This document shows positions 1-7,851 of a stretch of DNA of 64,000 nt, in pieces; the stretch's first letter is position 1; the number at the start of each line of letters is the position of its first letter. Both the position numbers and the translations under genes were made by a program. The notes under the pieces were generated by a model. It did not search any database. It worked only from the letters and a program-made list of their open reading frames with translations, and was not told where the DNA came from. This DNA comes from Aalborgiella sp963841045 (GTDB lineage: Bacteria; Pseudomonadota; Gammaproteobacteria; Burkholderiales; Burkholderiaceae_C), in NCBI GenBank assembly GCA_963841045.1, contig CAWJBD010000003.1, positions 1 to 64,000 on the forward strand. The letters are read 5' to 3'.

Positions 1-484
1 TCGCGCTGTCAAAAAACGCATTCTTTGTGAACGTCGCATGGCGGAAATCCGCATACCCTGTAAACTTCGCGCTGCGGAAATCCGCATACCCTATAAACAT
101 CGCGCTGTGGAAATCCGCATCCACACTAAAAGTTACATGTGCAATTTCTAAAGGTTCAGCAAAAATATGCGTTGCAAAATCTAGGGTGGCGGGGGCAGCT
201 TGATCAAAATATCCATTGAATATTACTTCAGCAGTGTCATCGCTATAAACCAACTTGGATGCATGGCTTACCAGTGGCAAATCTTTGTCAACTTTGTCTT
301 TCCAGCCAGCTTGCCAGGCTTCAAATTGCTCTTTACCTGACAGCAAATTATCCAAACATTCTTTGCGCCATTCGAGGCGTGTATGTTGTCCCTTAGGACC
401 GTAGCCTGTTTTGTCTAGGTGCAGAGGTATTGCACTTACTACTTTTCTTTGCGCTGGGTTACTAGAGTTGGATGCCATGCTCAT
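1..484 (-). CDS. pentapeptide-repeat protein, C-terminus beyond left edge
   Basis: The minus strand is open from an ATG at 484 (a second in-frame ATG lies at 478) to the window edge. About 120 residues without a recognised domain, rich in charged and aromatic residues (including QHTRLEWRKECLDNLL), are followed by an 11-residue periodic pattern of the ADF.SA.F type: DADFHSAMFIG, YADFRSAKFTG, YADFRHATFTK. This spacing resembles the Pentapeptide_3 variant of pentapeptide-repeat proteins, which fold as right-handed beta-helices and have varied roles. The units are also nearly identical at the DNA level with a 33-base period. Function is unknown. The 3' part lies outside the window. Confidence 0.7.
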   Translation of the reverse strand, partial: MSMASNSSNPAQRKVVSAIPLHLDKTGYGPKGQHTRLEWRKECLDNLLSGKEQFEAWQAGWKDKVDKDLPLVSHASKLVYSDDTAEVIFNGYFDQAAPATLDFATHIFAEPLEIAHVTFSVDADFHSAMFIGYADFRSAKFTGYADFRHATFTKNAFFDSA

Positions 485-574
485 ATTCTAAGCCTGGCAC
501 AGAGCGGCATATCCCCCGTTGCTTGGGAGATGGCTGGCTCCTGCATAAATTATCTTCTGGCGAATTAATGATGG

Positions 575-1207
575 CTAGGTAGTCGCTTTGGGGCATGTAT
601 GCGGAACATACGTCACGCCTTGGTTCGCCAAGTTTTTCACAAACGCACGCAGGTGGTTGCGGGAGCCTTTCATTAGGTTTTCGTAGACCAGCCGAATATC
701 TTGGTTGTCCACTTTGGCCATGTCGTTTTGAATGTCAATGATGTCGATTTCTTCAATCGCTGCACCCACTTTGAGCGCGTCTACCAAAGATGCAGCGCCG
801 GTATTGACCAACTGTGTGTAGAGGTTTTGCAGCTTGGTGTTGTTGAACACGCCAGCGGGTAAACCGGCTGCGGCGTCGGGTAGGTTGTAGCGGACCAATA
901 ATTCATGCACGGCGTCTTGGTGCTTGGCTTCGCTGTTGGAAATGTTGCCAAAGGTTGGCGTGCTGCCACCCCATTGGGTGTTGAGTTTGATGTACACATC
1001 GTAGGCCAGCTTTTCTTCTTCACGGATGTACAGCAAGGACGCTTGCTCGTCTGCGTTCAAGGATTCAACGGGCAATGTGCTGATATTGCTAGACTGATTT
1101 TGGTTGCCGGTGCTGTTGTCACTGTCGCCACCGCAGGCGGATAAAGATGTTAAAGCTGCCAATGTGATTAAGGTGGCTGCTGCGAGTTTAAGGTTTGTTT
1201 TCATCAT
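575..1207 (-). CDS. DUF2202 ferritin-like lipoprotein
   Basis: A 210-residue protein with a lipoprotein signal ending in the lipobox LSAC (about residue 25) and a Ser/Asn/Asp-rich linker. The DUF2202 ferritin-like domain follows, with helices containing IREEEKLAYDVY, EAKHQDAVHELL and a C-terminal GSRNHLRAFVKNL. The Glu and His residues on these helices are the likely metal ligands by analogy with the ferritin-like fold; this is family knowledge, not shown directly. The double ATG start (1207, 1204) has an AGGA ribosome-binding site just upstream. Its role is unknown; a periplasmic or outer-membrane-anchored metal-binding function is an inference. Confidence 0.8.
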   Translation of the reverse strand: MMKTNLKLAAATLITLAALTSLSACGGDSDNSTGNQNQSSNISTLPVESLNADEQASLLYIREEEKLAYDVYIKLNTQWGGSTPTFGNISNSEAKHQDAVHELLVRYNLPDAAAGLPAGVFNNTKLQNLYTQLVNTGAASLVDALKVGAAIEEIDIIDIQNDMAKVDNQDIRLVYENLMKGSRNHLRAFVKNLANQGVTYVPHTCPKATT

Positions 1208-1539
1208 CGTTTCCTAAGTTAGTGAATGAGCTGACTGGTGCACTTGCATACCGATCAAAGTACCGCTATTCAATATACTCGTACCAGTATGTGTTACAAG
1301 CTCATCTTAGCGCTGTTCCAAGCCATATTGATGCTTAAGAAGGTAAAGCTGGGTAAAGTTGCGTAAAGCCGCGAATACACCCAGCATGGTTAGCGGTGAA
1401 ACTAAAAATTTAGTGCGCGATAGAGGGGTCGTGTGGATTATTGGGCTTTGGGCAAGCGGTTATTCGCTTGTCGTAAAATAAGGGGGTATGCTCTGCAAGA
1501 GCTGTTTTAATCTTTGACATTTGTTTTGACTTACCCATC
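1208..1539. other. intergenic region between divergent genes, nothing recognised
   Basis: This 332-base gap separates the DUF2202 gene (leftward) from fdxA (rightward) and should hold both promoters. I see short near-repeats of the form GGTAAAG/CGTAAAG around 1340-1365 but no convincing operator, RNA gene or small ORF. Confidence 0.4.
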
Positions 1540-1869
1540 ATGACCCATATCGTTTCTGAATCTTGTATCAAATGCAAACACACCGACTGCGTGGATGTGT
1601 GCCCTGTGGACTGCTTTCGCGAAGGGCCGAATTTCTTGGTGATTGACCCAGACGAGTGCATTGACTGCGCGGTGTGCATTCCAGAATGCCCCGTGAACGC
1701 CATTTTTGCGGAAGAAGATGTGCCCAAGGGCGAGATTCAGTTCATCAAAATCAATGCCGATTTGGCTAAACTGCCGACTTGGAAAAGCATCACCAAACGC
1801 AAACCTGCACTTCCTGATGCCGAAGCGTGGGCTGATGTGAAAGACAAGCTGAAGTACTTGGAACGCTAA
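1540..1869 (+). CDS. fdxA: 7Fe-8S ferredoxin FdxA
   Basis: A 109-residue ferredoxin of the usual FdxA length. The first cluster motif is C-IKCKHTDCVDVCPVDC (residues 9-25) with the spacing seen in 7Fe ferredoxins. The second is CIDCAVCIPECP (about residues 40-51) for a [4Fe-4S] cluster. The C-terminal extension with WKSITKRKPALPDAEAW is typical of betaproteobacterial FdxA. It is a cytoplasmic low-potential electron carrier. A ferredoxin-NADP reductase gene begins 21 bases downstream on the same strand, so the two are probably co-transcribed and may form a redox pair. Confidence 0.93.
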   Translation: MTHIVSESCIKCKHTDCVDVCPVDCFREGPNFLVIDPDECIDCAVCIPECPVNAIFAEEDVPKGEIQFIKINADLAKLPTWKSITKRKPALPDAEAWADVKDKLKYLER

Positions 1870-1890
1870 TCTGCGATCATTTCGCCCAGT

Positions 1891-2933
1891 ATGAAACATC
1901 CCATTGAAACCCAAGCCCTGATCATTGGCGCGGGACCAGCGGGTTTATTTGCGGCGTTTGAATTGGGTTTGATGGGCGTCAGCGCCCATATTGTCGACGC
2001 CCTGCCCTACGCGGGCGGCCAATGCATTGAGCTGTACCCCGACAAACCCATTTACGACATACCAGGCACACCGGCCACCACAGGGCGTCAATTGGTGGCG
2101 TCGCTCTTGGAACAAATCAAACCCTTCAACACGCCCCTGCATTTGGGTCAGCAGGTCAGCGCGATTGAAGAGCAAACCGATACGGGCTTTAAATTGAGCA
2201 CCACACAAGGGCAGACCTTCACTAGCCAAACCATTTTCATCGCGGCTGGTGTGGGCGCATTTTTGCCAAAGAAATTGAGTGTGGCAGGTTTCGATGCGTT
2301 TGAAGGCAGGCAGATTTTTTACCATGTGAGCCAATTACCAAAGGATGCCAACCAGCGAATCACCATTGTCGGCAGTGAAGATGCAGCGGTACAAGCGGCG
2401 ATTGATTTGAGCCAGCTTCAAGATCAAAACGTCACAGTCACCCTGTTGCACCGGCGCGATGTGTTCAACGCTGCGCCTGATTTGTTGAGCACCATGCGAA
2501 ACTTGGTGGCCAATCGAAAAATGCAATTAAGCATTGGACAAATTGCAGGGTTTGAAACGGACAACGCAAAGCTCAGTGCCCTGCAAATTACTGACGTGAA
2601 CGGCGTGACAGCGCCCTTGACCACCGACACATTGTTGGTGTTGCAAGGTTGTCACCCAAGCTCGGCCCTGTGGCTGATTGGGGTTTGGCACTTGATCGCA
2701 AACAACTGCAAGTGGACACCGAAAAATTCCAAACCAGTGAAGTGGGCATTTTTGCGGTGGGTGATATCAACACCTACCCAGGTAAAAGGAAATTGATAGT
2801 GAGCGGCTTTCATGAAGCGACCTTGGCAGTGTTTGCAGCAGCAGAAATTGTTTTCCCCAACACCCCTACCCAATTGCTGTACACCACCACCAGCACCTTG
2901 TTGCTCAAGCGCTTGGGGCGTTCAGTCGAGTAA
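1891..2933 (+). pseudogene. ferredoxin-NADP reductase (TrxB-like type), frameshifted near 2648
   Basis: The first frame has the FAD-binding IIGAGPAGLFAAFELG at the N-terminus, the NADP-binding TIVGSEDAAVQAAIDL mid-protein, and runs to VLQG. The expected continuation SPKLGPVADWGLALDRKQ and the C-terminal FAD motif VGIFAVGDINTYPG then appear in another frame up to the stop at 2933. One missing base near 2648 (GGTTG, probably GGTTTG) explains the break. Joined, the length (about 347 residues) fits the thioredoxin-reductase-like FNR family, which transfers electrons between NADPH and ferredoxin or flavodoxin. Nothing else is damaged, so I suspect a sequence error. It lies directly after fdxA. Confidence 0.85.
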
Positions 2934-2944
2934 AAAGCCAGTTT

Positions 2945-3007
2945 TATATGAAAAATTGGCCTGTATCCGGCGTATTGATTGCCTAGTGTGCTATTAAATA
3001 TATAGCA
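2945..3007 (+). repeat. palindromic repeat, copy 1
   Basis: Copy 1 of the window-wide repeat, starting 11 bases after the reductase stop codon. It has the TATATGAAAAATTGGCC leader, the core CCGGCGTATTGATTGCCTA, and the hairpin GCTATTAAATATATAGC at 2990-3006. It is one of the most consensus-like copies and lies between two genes on the same strand. Confidence 0.85.
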
Positions 3008-3055
3008 ATGTTGAATATTTTGATATAGTCTAAAAAATCGACTAGGAGGCTTTCA

Positions 3056-3544
3056 ATGAACCAACACGAAAAACTCAACTACGTTGAATTTGCCGCCAAA
3101 GATTTGTTGGCAACCAAGGCGTTTTTTACACAGGTGTTTGCTTGGGACTTTGTGGACTATGGGCCCGAGTACACGGCATTTTCTAACCAAGGTTTGGATG
3201 GCGGTTTTTACAAAGCGGACTTGCAATCGCATTCAGACAATGGCGGCGCTTTGCTGGTGTTTTACAGCCAGAAGTTAGAAGCCACATTGGCCAAAGCAGA
3301 AAAAGCCGGCGGCCAAATTAACAAGCCTATATTTAGTTTTCCAGGCGGGCGGCGCTTTCACTTCATCGAACCCAGTGGCAATGAATTTGCGGATTGGAGA
3401 ACACCATGGCGTATCCAAAGATTTTGCCGATTACTGCTGCGAACTGTTAAGCGGTGTGGGCAAGCCCACTGCCAAGCGCATGTTTGGCGGTTGGGGTATC
3501 AGTGTGGATGGCGTGTCGATTGCTTGGCTGTTGGACTTGAGTGA
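3056..3544 (+). CDS. VOC (glyoxalase/bleomycin-resistance) family protein, C-terminus uncertain
   Basis: The start follows a strong AGGAGG-like site. The first ~120 residues form a compact VOC domain: EKLNYVEFAAKDLLATKAFF, then the second half ending FHFIEPSGNEFADW. Family members of this type usually stop near that point (about 118-120 residues). The open frame instead continues for some 40 residues overlapping the next gene, with no VOC character, which suggests an indel near 3390-3410. VOC proteins bind divalent metal and act as dioxygenases, isomerases or binding proteins; the substrate here is unknown. Confidence 0.75.
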   Translation: MNQHEKLNYVEFAAKDLLATKAFFTQVFAWDFVDYGPEYTAFSNQGLDGGFYKADLQSHSDNGGALLVFYSQKLEATLAKAEKAGGQINKPIFSFPGGRRFHFIEPSGNEFADWRTPWRIQRFCRLLLRTVKRCGQAHCQAHVWRLGYQCGWRVDCLAVGLE

Positions 3545-3887
3545 CAAAGGCACGGGCAGCAACGAAAAGCTTTACCTTAAAGCCAGCGATGCCACCCGCG
3601 CTCAATACGAAGCTGCTGGTTGCCAACGCTTTGTGTACGACATGAAGGGTGTGCCCAAGAGTGTAAATTACTATGCCGCACCCGACGATGCAATGGAATC
3701 ACCCGACGCCATGTTGCCATGGGCGCGCTTGGCTTTGCGCTGTGCGCTTGAGGCTAAGGCGACAGCCAAGCCAAAAGCAAAAAAGATAGCAAAAACGATA
3801 GCCAAACCGACAGCTAAATCGAAAGCAACGACTCAACCCAAAAGCAAAGTCGTCGCTAAATCATCGTCAAAGTCAAAAGCCAAATAG
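3375..3887 (+). CDS. TfoX N-terminal domain protein with basic tail
   Basis: The TfoX_N domain is recognisable: KDFADYCCELLSG, then TAKRMFGGWGISVDG and NEKLYLKASD, and the C-terminal helix WARLALRCALEA. About 40 residues rich in Lys, Ala, Ser and Thr follow, with no acidic residues. The true N-terminus is unclear because the frame starts inside the VOC gene. A start near 3405 at the HHGVSK region would be natural if one base is missing there. TfoX_N proteins are linked to competence regulation in some bacteria; the function of these short stand-alone forms is not known. The basic tail suggests nucleic-acid contact (inference). Confidence 0.75.
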   Translation: MAMNLRIGEHHGVSKDFADYCCELLSGVGKPTAKRMFGGWGISVDGVSIAWLLDLSDKGTGSNEKLYLKASDATRAQYEAAGCQRFVYDMKGVPKSVNYYAAPDDAMESPDAMLPWARLALRCALEAKATAKPKAKKIAKTIAKPTAKSKATTQPKSKVVAKSSSKSKAK

Positions 3888-3893
3888 TTTGAA

Positions 3894-4738
3894 TTACTTC
3901 ACTGCGTTCGGGAAGAACAACTGTTCACCACCAATTTTGTAGCTGGCAATGTTGGCTTGGCCAGCAGGTGACACCACCCAATCAACAAATTTTTGTCCTT
4001 CTGCCACTTTGGTTTGAGGGTGTTTGGCAGGGTTCACCAGCATGACACCATATTGGTTGAACAAGCGTTTATCGCCTTCTACCAGCACTTTCAAATCACC
4101 CCGGTTTTTGAAGCTCAACCATGTGCCACGGTCGGCCAGTACATACGCGTTTGTGCTGCTGGCCATGTTCAAAGCGGGACCCATGCCACAGCCGCATGAT
4201 TTGTAGCCTGACCCAGTTGCAGGAGTTGCAGCGTTGGGTCAGCCATTTTCCAATACCGCAATTCCGCTGCGTGCGTGCCACTTTTGTCACCGCGAGAGAC
4301 AAATGCAGCGTTAGAGGCAGCCAATTTTTTGAGTGCTTCAACAATGTCATTGCCTTTGGCTTTAGCAGGGTCTGCGGCTGGGCCTATCAACACAAAGTCG
4401 TTGTACATCACTGGGAAACGCTTGACCACAAAGCCATCGGCCACCATTTTTTCTTCAGCCACTTGGTCATGCACAAACAACACATCAGCATCACCACGCC
4501 TACCCATGTCCAATGCCTGCCCGGTACCCAAGGCCACTACTTTGACATCAATACCCATTGCTTTTTTGAACTCTGGCAACATGTGCGCAAACAAACCAGA
4601 TTGCTCTGTCGATGTAGTTGAAGCCACAACAATTGAAGGAGTGGTTTGAGCAAGCACTGGCAAAATTGCTACACTATTAATAGCAGTAGAGGCAATAAAT
4701 ACGCCGGCTAATGTCAGTTTTGATGGAGAAAAACGCAT
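3894..4738 (-). pseudogene. tupA: tungstate/molybdate ABC transporter binding protein TupA, frameshifted near 4205
   Basis: The N-terminal frame has a signal peptide ending ILPVLAQ, then SIVVASTTSTEQSGLFAHML, the TupA/PstS-like start of the mature protein, and GTGQALDMGRRGDADVLFVHD. Across the break the next frame gives GYKSCGCGMGPALNMASST, a conserved TupA stretch, and ends in FFPNAVK. One indel in the GGTCAGG area restores a protein of about 280 residues. It is the periplasmic receptor for tungstate (or molybdate). The matching permease and ATPase genes lie 40 kb away (43.6-45.1 kb), and a ModE-like regulator is divergent. The signal peptide overlaps a repeat copy (4668-4722). Confidence 0.85.
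4668..4722 (-). repeat. palindromic repeat, copy inside the tupA signal peptide
   Basis: On the minus strand this reads TTAGCCGGCGTATTTATTGCC followed by a degenerate GCTATTAATAGTGTAGC hairpin region, matching the repeat core and arm. Translated in the tupA frame it gives LAGVFIASTAINSVAI, the hydrophobic core of the signal peptide. The stop codon that the consensus would place in this frame (GCCTAG) is changed to GCCTCT. Confidence 0.7.
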
Positions 4739-4819
4739 TTTTGTAATCTTTCAAAGTTAAAAGGGAATGAACTTGAGGTATCGTATCGGTTGACATGACC
4801 CAAAACAATATGAAATCAA

Positions 4820-5956
4820 ATGCATAGGCTACAGCTTCACTACACGCTTTCAAAAGACAACAGCACCGCAGGGGTGCGCAATGCATTGATTGACTTGCTG
4901 CAAGCGGTGTCATCGCAAGGTTCTATCTCGGGTGCGGCGCGTGCACTGGGATTGTCTTATCGGCATGTGTGGGGTGAATTCAAGCGTTGGGAAGTTGAAC
5001 TCGATCACCCTTTGGTGGTTTGGGAAAAAGGTCAAGCTGCGCATTTAACCCCATTTGGCAATAAGCTGATGTGGGCTGAACGCCAAGCGCAAGCACGGTT
5101 TGCGCCACAAATTGAGGCATTGCGTGCAGAGCTGGAACGCACTTTTTCCGCAGCGTTTGATGACGACACCCATGTGGTGACGATTTATGCTAGCCATGAC
5201 GAAGCGTTGAGCCAACTGCGCGAGTTTGCATTTCAAAGCGCCAATCAAAAACATAAAAGATTGCATTTAGACATTCGTTTCATGGGCAGTGTGGACGCCA
5301 TACGTGCGCTGAATGAAGGGCGCTGCGTCTTGGCCGGTTTTCACACACTTGAAAACCTGTTAACTGTTAACGGTCATACTTCATCTGAAACTCTCAGTAC
5401 GGATTTGAGCAAACAAACCTACAAACCCTTGCTCAAACCTGGCTTGCACAAGATCATCGGTTTTGCCAAGCGCAACCAAGGTTTGATGCTGGCGCCAGGC
5501 AACCCAATAGGCATTCACAGCCTTACCGATGTTATAAATAGCAAAGCCCGTTTTGCCAACCGCGCCCTAGGAACGGGTACACGTGTGGTGCTGGATGCCT
5601 TGCTGCAACATGCGCAACTGTCACCAAAGGACATCACGGGTTTTGATACACACATTGAACCATCACATGCAGCAGTAGCTCAAGCCGTGCAATCAGGCCA
5701 AGCCGATGTGGGCTTGGGTATTGAAGCTGCGGCTGTGCAAAGTGGTTTGACATTTGTGCCGTTGGTGGCGGAGCGCTACCATTTGGTATGCCTTAAATCC
5801 GCACTCGATCAAGCGGGTATCGTGGCACTCTTGGATGCCCTACAAACCAAACAATGGCAAGACAAGATTAACCACATCGCCGGATACAGTGCGATGCAAA
5901 GTGGTCAAATTCTGTCCATGCGCAAAGTGCTGCCTTGGTGGACGTATCGAAAATAA
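4820..5956 (+). CDS. ModE-like HTH regulator with periplasmic-binding-protein effector domain
   Basis: A 378-residue protein. Residues 15-85 form a winged HTH of the ModE/LysR type (LLQAVSSQGSISGAARALGL, then YRHVWGEFKRWE). The remainder is a type-2 PBP-like ligand domain ending with LGIEAAAVQSGLTFVPLVAERYHLVCL. Proteins of this architecture regulate molybdate or tungstate uptake genes. It is divergent from tupA with an 80-base gap, so control of tupA by tungstate or molybdate is a natural inference. An ATG ten bases upstream is closed at once by TAG, so the 4820 start is preferred. Confidence 0.85.
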   Translation: MHRLQLHYTLSKDNSTAGVRNALIDLLQAVSSQGSISGAARALGLSYRHVWGEFKRWEVELDHPLVVWEKGQAAHLTPFGNKLMWAERQAQARFAPQIEALRAELERTFSAAFDDDTHVVTIYASHDEALSQLREFAFQSANQKHKRLHLDIRFMGSVDAIRALNEGRCVLAGFHTLENLLTVNGHTSSETLSTDLSKQTYKPLLKPGLHKIIGFAKRNQGLMLAPGNPIGIHSLTDVINSKARFANRALGTGTRVVLDALLQHAQLSPKDITGFDTHIEPSHAAVAQAVQSGQADVGLGIEAAAVQSGLTFVPLVAERYHLVCLKSALDQAGIVALLDALQTKQWQDKINHIAGYSAMQSGQILSMRKVLPWWTYRK

Positions 5957-5996
5957 TTGTGCGCTTTTGATTTCGATTTAGATTGAGTTTTTCGGC

Positions 5997-6407
5997 TTAA
6001 TTCTTCGGCTCGGTGACAAACCCAATTTTCTTAATCCCCGCTTGTTGCGCGGCAGCCATGGCTGTGGCAACACGCTCGTAGCGCACGACTTTGTCGCCGC
6101 GAATGTGCAATTCGGGTTGCGGGGTTTGGGTGGCTGCGGCTTTGAGTTGCAGTTGCAAGGCTTGGTCTGACACTTTGGATTCATTCCAATAGTAGTCACC
6201 AGTCGCATCGACTGCCAAGCGAATCGTTTCAGGTTTGGCTTCTTGCGGTACGTTGCTGGCCTTGGGCAGGTCAATGTTCACCGCGTGTTTCATCACGGGC
6301 ACGGTGATGATGAAGATGATCAAGAGCACCAACATCACATCCACCATGGGCGTCATGTTGATTTCGTTCATCACCTCATCTGTGTCGTCTTGCGTTCCAA
6401 AAGCCAT
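5997..6407 (-). CDS. exbD: biopolymer transport protein ExbD
   Basis: 136 residues: a short cytoplasmic start (EINMTPMVDVMLVLLIIFI) with the conserved Asp (TPMVDV) in the single membrane helix, then a periplasmic domain. This is the ExbD/TolR pattern and length. Working with ExbB and TonB, it uses the proton gradient to power outer-membrane TonB-dependent receptors. It is the last gene of the leftward run receptor - PepSY - tonB - exbB - exbD, 11 bases after exbB. Confidence 0.93.
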   Translation of the reverse strand: MAFGTQDDTDEVMNEINMTPMVDVMLVLLIIFIITVPVMKHAVNIDLPKASNVPQEAKPETIRLAVDATGDYYWNESKVSDQALQLQLKAAATQTPQPELHIRGDKVVRYERVATAMAAAQQAGIKKIGFVTEPKN

Positions 6408-6418
6408 GGTACAGCTCC

Positions 6419-7106
6419 TTACAATTTGGACTTGACGCGCGCGCCAGTCACAAAATACGCATGCAAATCGTGCGCAAAGCGGTTGAGTTTGAGCAACACA
6501 CTTTTGTTACCGCGCACCAAAGCGTTGTAGCCTAACACTGCGGGTATCGCCACGGCCAAGCCTAGCGCAGTCATGATGAGCGACTCGCCAATCGGTCCTG
6601 CAACTTTGTCAATCGTCGCCTGCCCTGCCATGCCAATGTTCAAAAGCGCATGGTAAATACCCCATACCGTGCCAAACAAACCTACAAAGGGTGCGGTAGA
6701 ACCAACTGATGCCAATATCGCCAAGCCCGATTGCAGCTTGCCTGTGATTTCGTCCAATGTGTTGCGCAAACTGCGGGTGATCCAATCGCTCACATCAAAG
6801 CCATCATGCAACTGCGGTTTGGAGTTGCCTTGAACGTGCGACGCGGCTTCAATTCCTTGTTGCGCCAATTGCCGCAAAGGGTTGTCCGCACCATCCGACA
6901 AATTTGCAATGCCTTTTGCAAAATCTGGACTTTTCCAAAAAGTCTCAACCTCACTGGCAAGGCGTTTGTATTTCATGATGTCCAAAGCCTTGATGATGAT
7001 CACCATCCACGACGCCAATGACATGTGCCAGCAACATCAGAGCGACGATCTTGGTAACCAAATCACCTTGCGCCCAAATATTCATTAATCCAAATTGCGA
7101 ATTCAT
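6419..7106 (-). pseudogene. exbB: ExbB (MotA/TolQ/ExbB proton channel), frameshifted near 7025
   Basis: The main frame carries MSLASWMVIIIKALDIMKY and the C-terminal channel helices GLFGTVWGIYHALLNIG and TALGLAVAIPAVLGYNALV. The normal ExbB N-terminus (MNSQFGLMNIWAQGDLVTK, then IVALMLLA) is present just upstream in another frame. It starts at an ATG at 7106 with a GGAG site before it. One extra base near 7025 separates the two parts. The whole protein would be about 228 residues, normal for ExbB. It forms the inner-membrane proton channel with ExbD. The break looks like a sequence error because both sides are intact. Confidence 0.88.
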
Positions 7107-7142
7107 TCACTCACTCCGTCATAAAAATTAAATATCAAATAC

Positions 7143-7814
7143 TTATTCAAGCCTGAAGGTAATAGGCACATTGAACCACATGGCCTCAGCTTTTCCATCA
7201 CGCTTGCCAGGCACATAGCGCCATTTCATCACCGTTGCAAGGGCAGCATCATCCAAGCGATCAAAACCGCTGGATTGACGCAGCTCCGACTTTTGCGGCA
7301 AGCCATCTGCGCCTATCAACACCCTCACAACAACCTTGCCTTGTTCGCCCAAACGCTTGCTCATTGCAGGATAAGTGGGTTTCGGGTTGCTCAAGTAATC
7401 GGCGTCACTCGACGGCAGGGTGATCTTGGCCGGTGCCGGCGTTGTCACAGCGGCCACAGGCACTGCTGGCGCGTAAGGCGCTGGCTGTGCGATGGGTTGG
7501 ACCGATGGTGCGTTGGGCGTGGGCACAGCGTCCGGCACAGCCAGCAAGGTCGGCGCTACTTGCGTGGTGGGTTTGGGTTTGGTCAACTCCTGCTTCACGG
7601 GCTCTGGCGGCTTTGGAACAGGCGTCACTTTGGGCACAGGTAAATCAACGATTTGCGCCAAAATTTCTGCTGGCACCACCACTTCCATGGCGCGTATCAG
7701 CAAACCGGTTTGCAAAGACCAAATGGCCAAGACGTGAAAAACCAGTACCGCCGCCGCGATGATAGGGATGCGATAGGTGGTAAAAAAAATTGGCTTTCCA
7801 GCGTGCGCAGTCAT
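7143..7814 (-). CDS. tonB: energy transducer TonB
   Basis: 223 residues. There is one N-terminal membrane anchor (IIAAAVLVFHVLAIWSL), a long Pro/Lys/Ala-rich periplasmic spacer (PVPKPPEPVKQELTKPKP), and a C-terminal TonB fold with YPAMSKRLGEQGKVVVRVLI and SSGFDRLDDAALATVMKWRY. It links ExbBD to outer-membrane receptors. It sits between the receptor/PepSY genes and exbBD in one transcription direction, so it is probably dedicated to the receptor at 9401-11581. Confidence 0.93.
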   Translation of the reverse strand: MTAHAGKPIFFTTYRIPIIAAAVLVFHVLAIWSLQTGLLIRAMEVVVPAEILAQIVDLPVPKVTPVPKPPEPVKQELTKPKPTTQVAPTLLAVPDAVPTPNAPSVQPIAQPAPYAPAVPVAAVTTPAPAKITLPSSDADYLSNPKPTYPAMSKRLGEQGKVVVRVLIGADGLPQKSELRQSSGFDRLDDAALATVMKWRYVPGKRDGKAEAMWFNVPITFRLE

Positions 7815-7851
7815 GGTTCGATTTTAGGGTAATGAATATTCCACATAAGCT

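Noticed and set aside
1..125. Regular short repeats suggesting a CRISPR array
   Set aside because: The units are contiguous, have no unique spacers, and translate as pentapeptide-like repeats in an open minus-strand frame.
3894..4738. TupA as a phosphate-binding PstS
   Set aside because: The GYKSCGCGMGPALNM stretch and the ModE-like neighbour fit tungstate/molybdate binding better, and no pst or pho genes are present.
5875..5900. ATCGCCGGATACAG in the regulator gene as another repeat copy
   Set aside because: Only the CGCCGG part matches; the hairpin and the AATCAATA portion are missing, so it is ordinary coding sequence.
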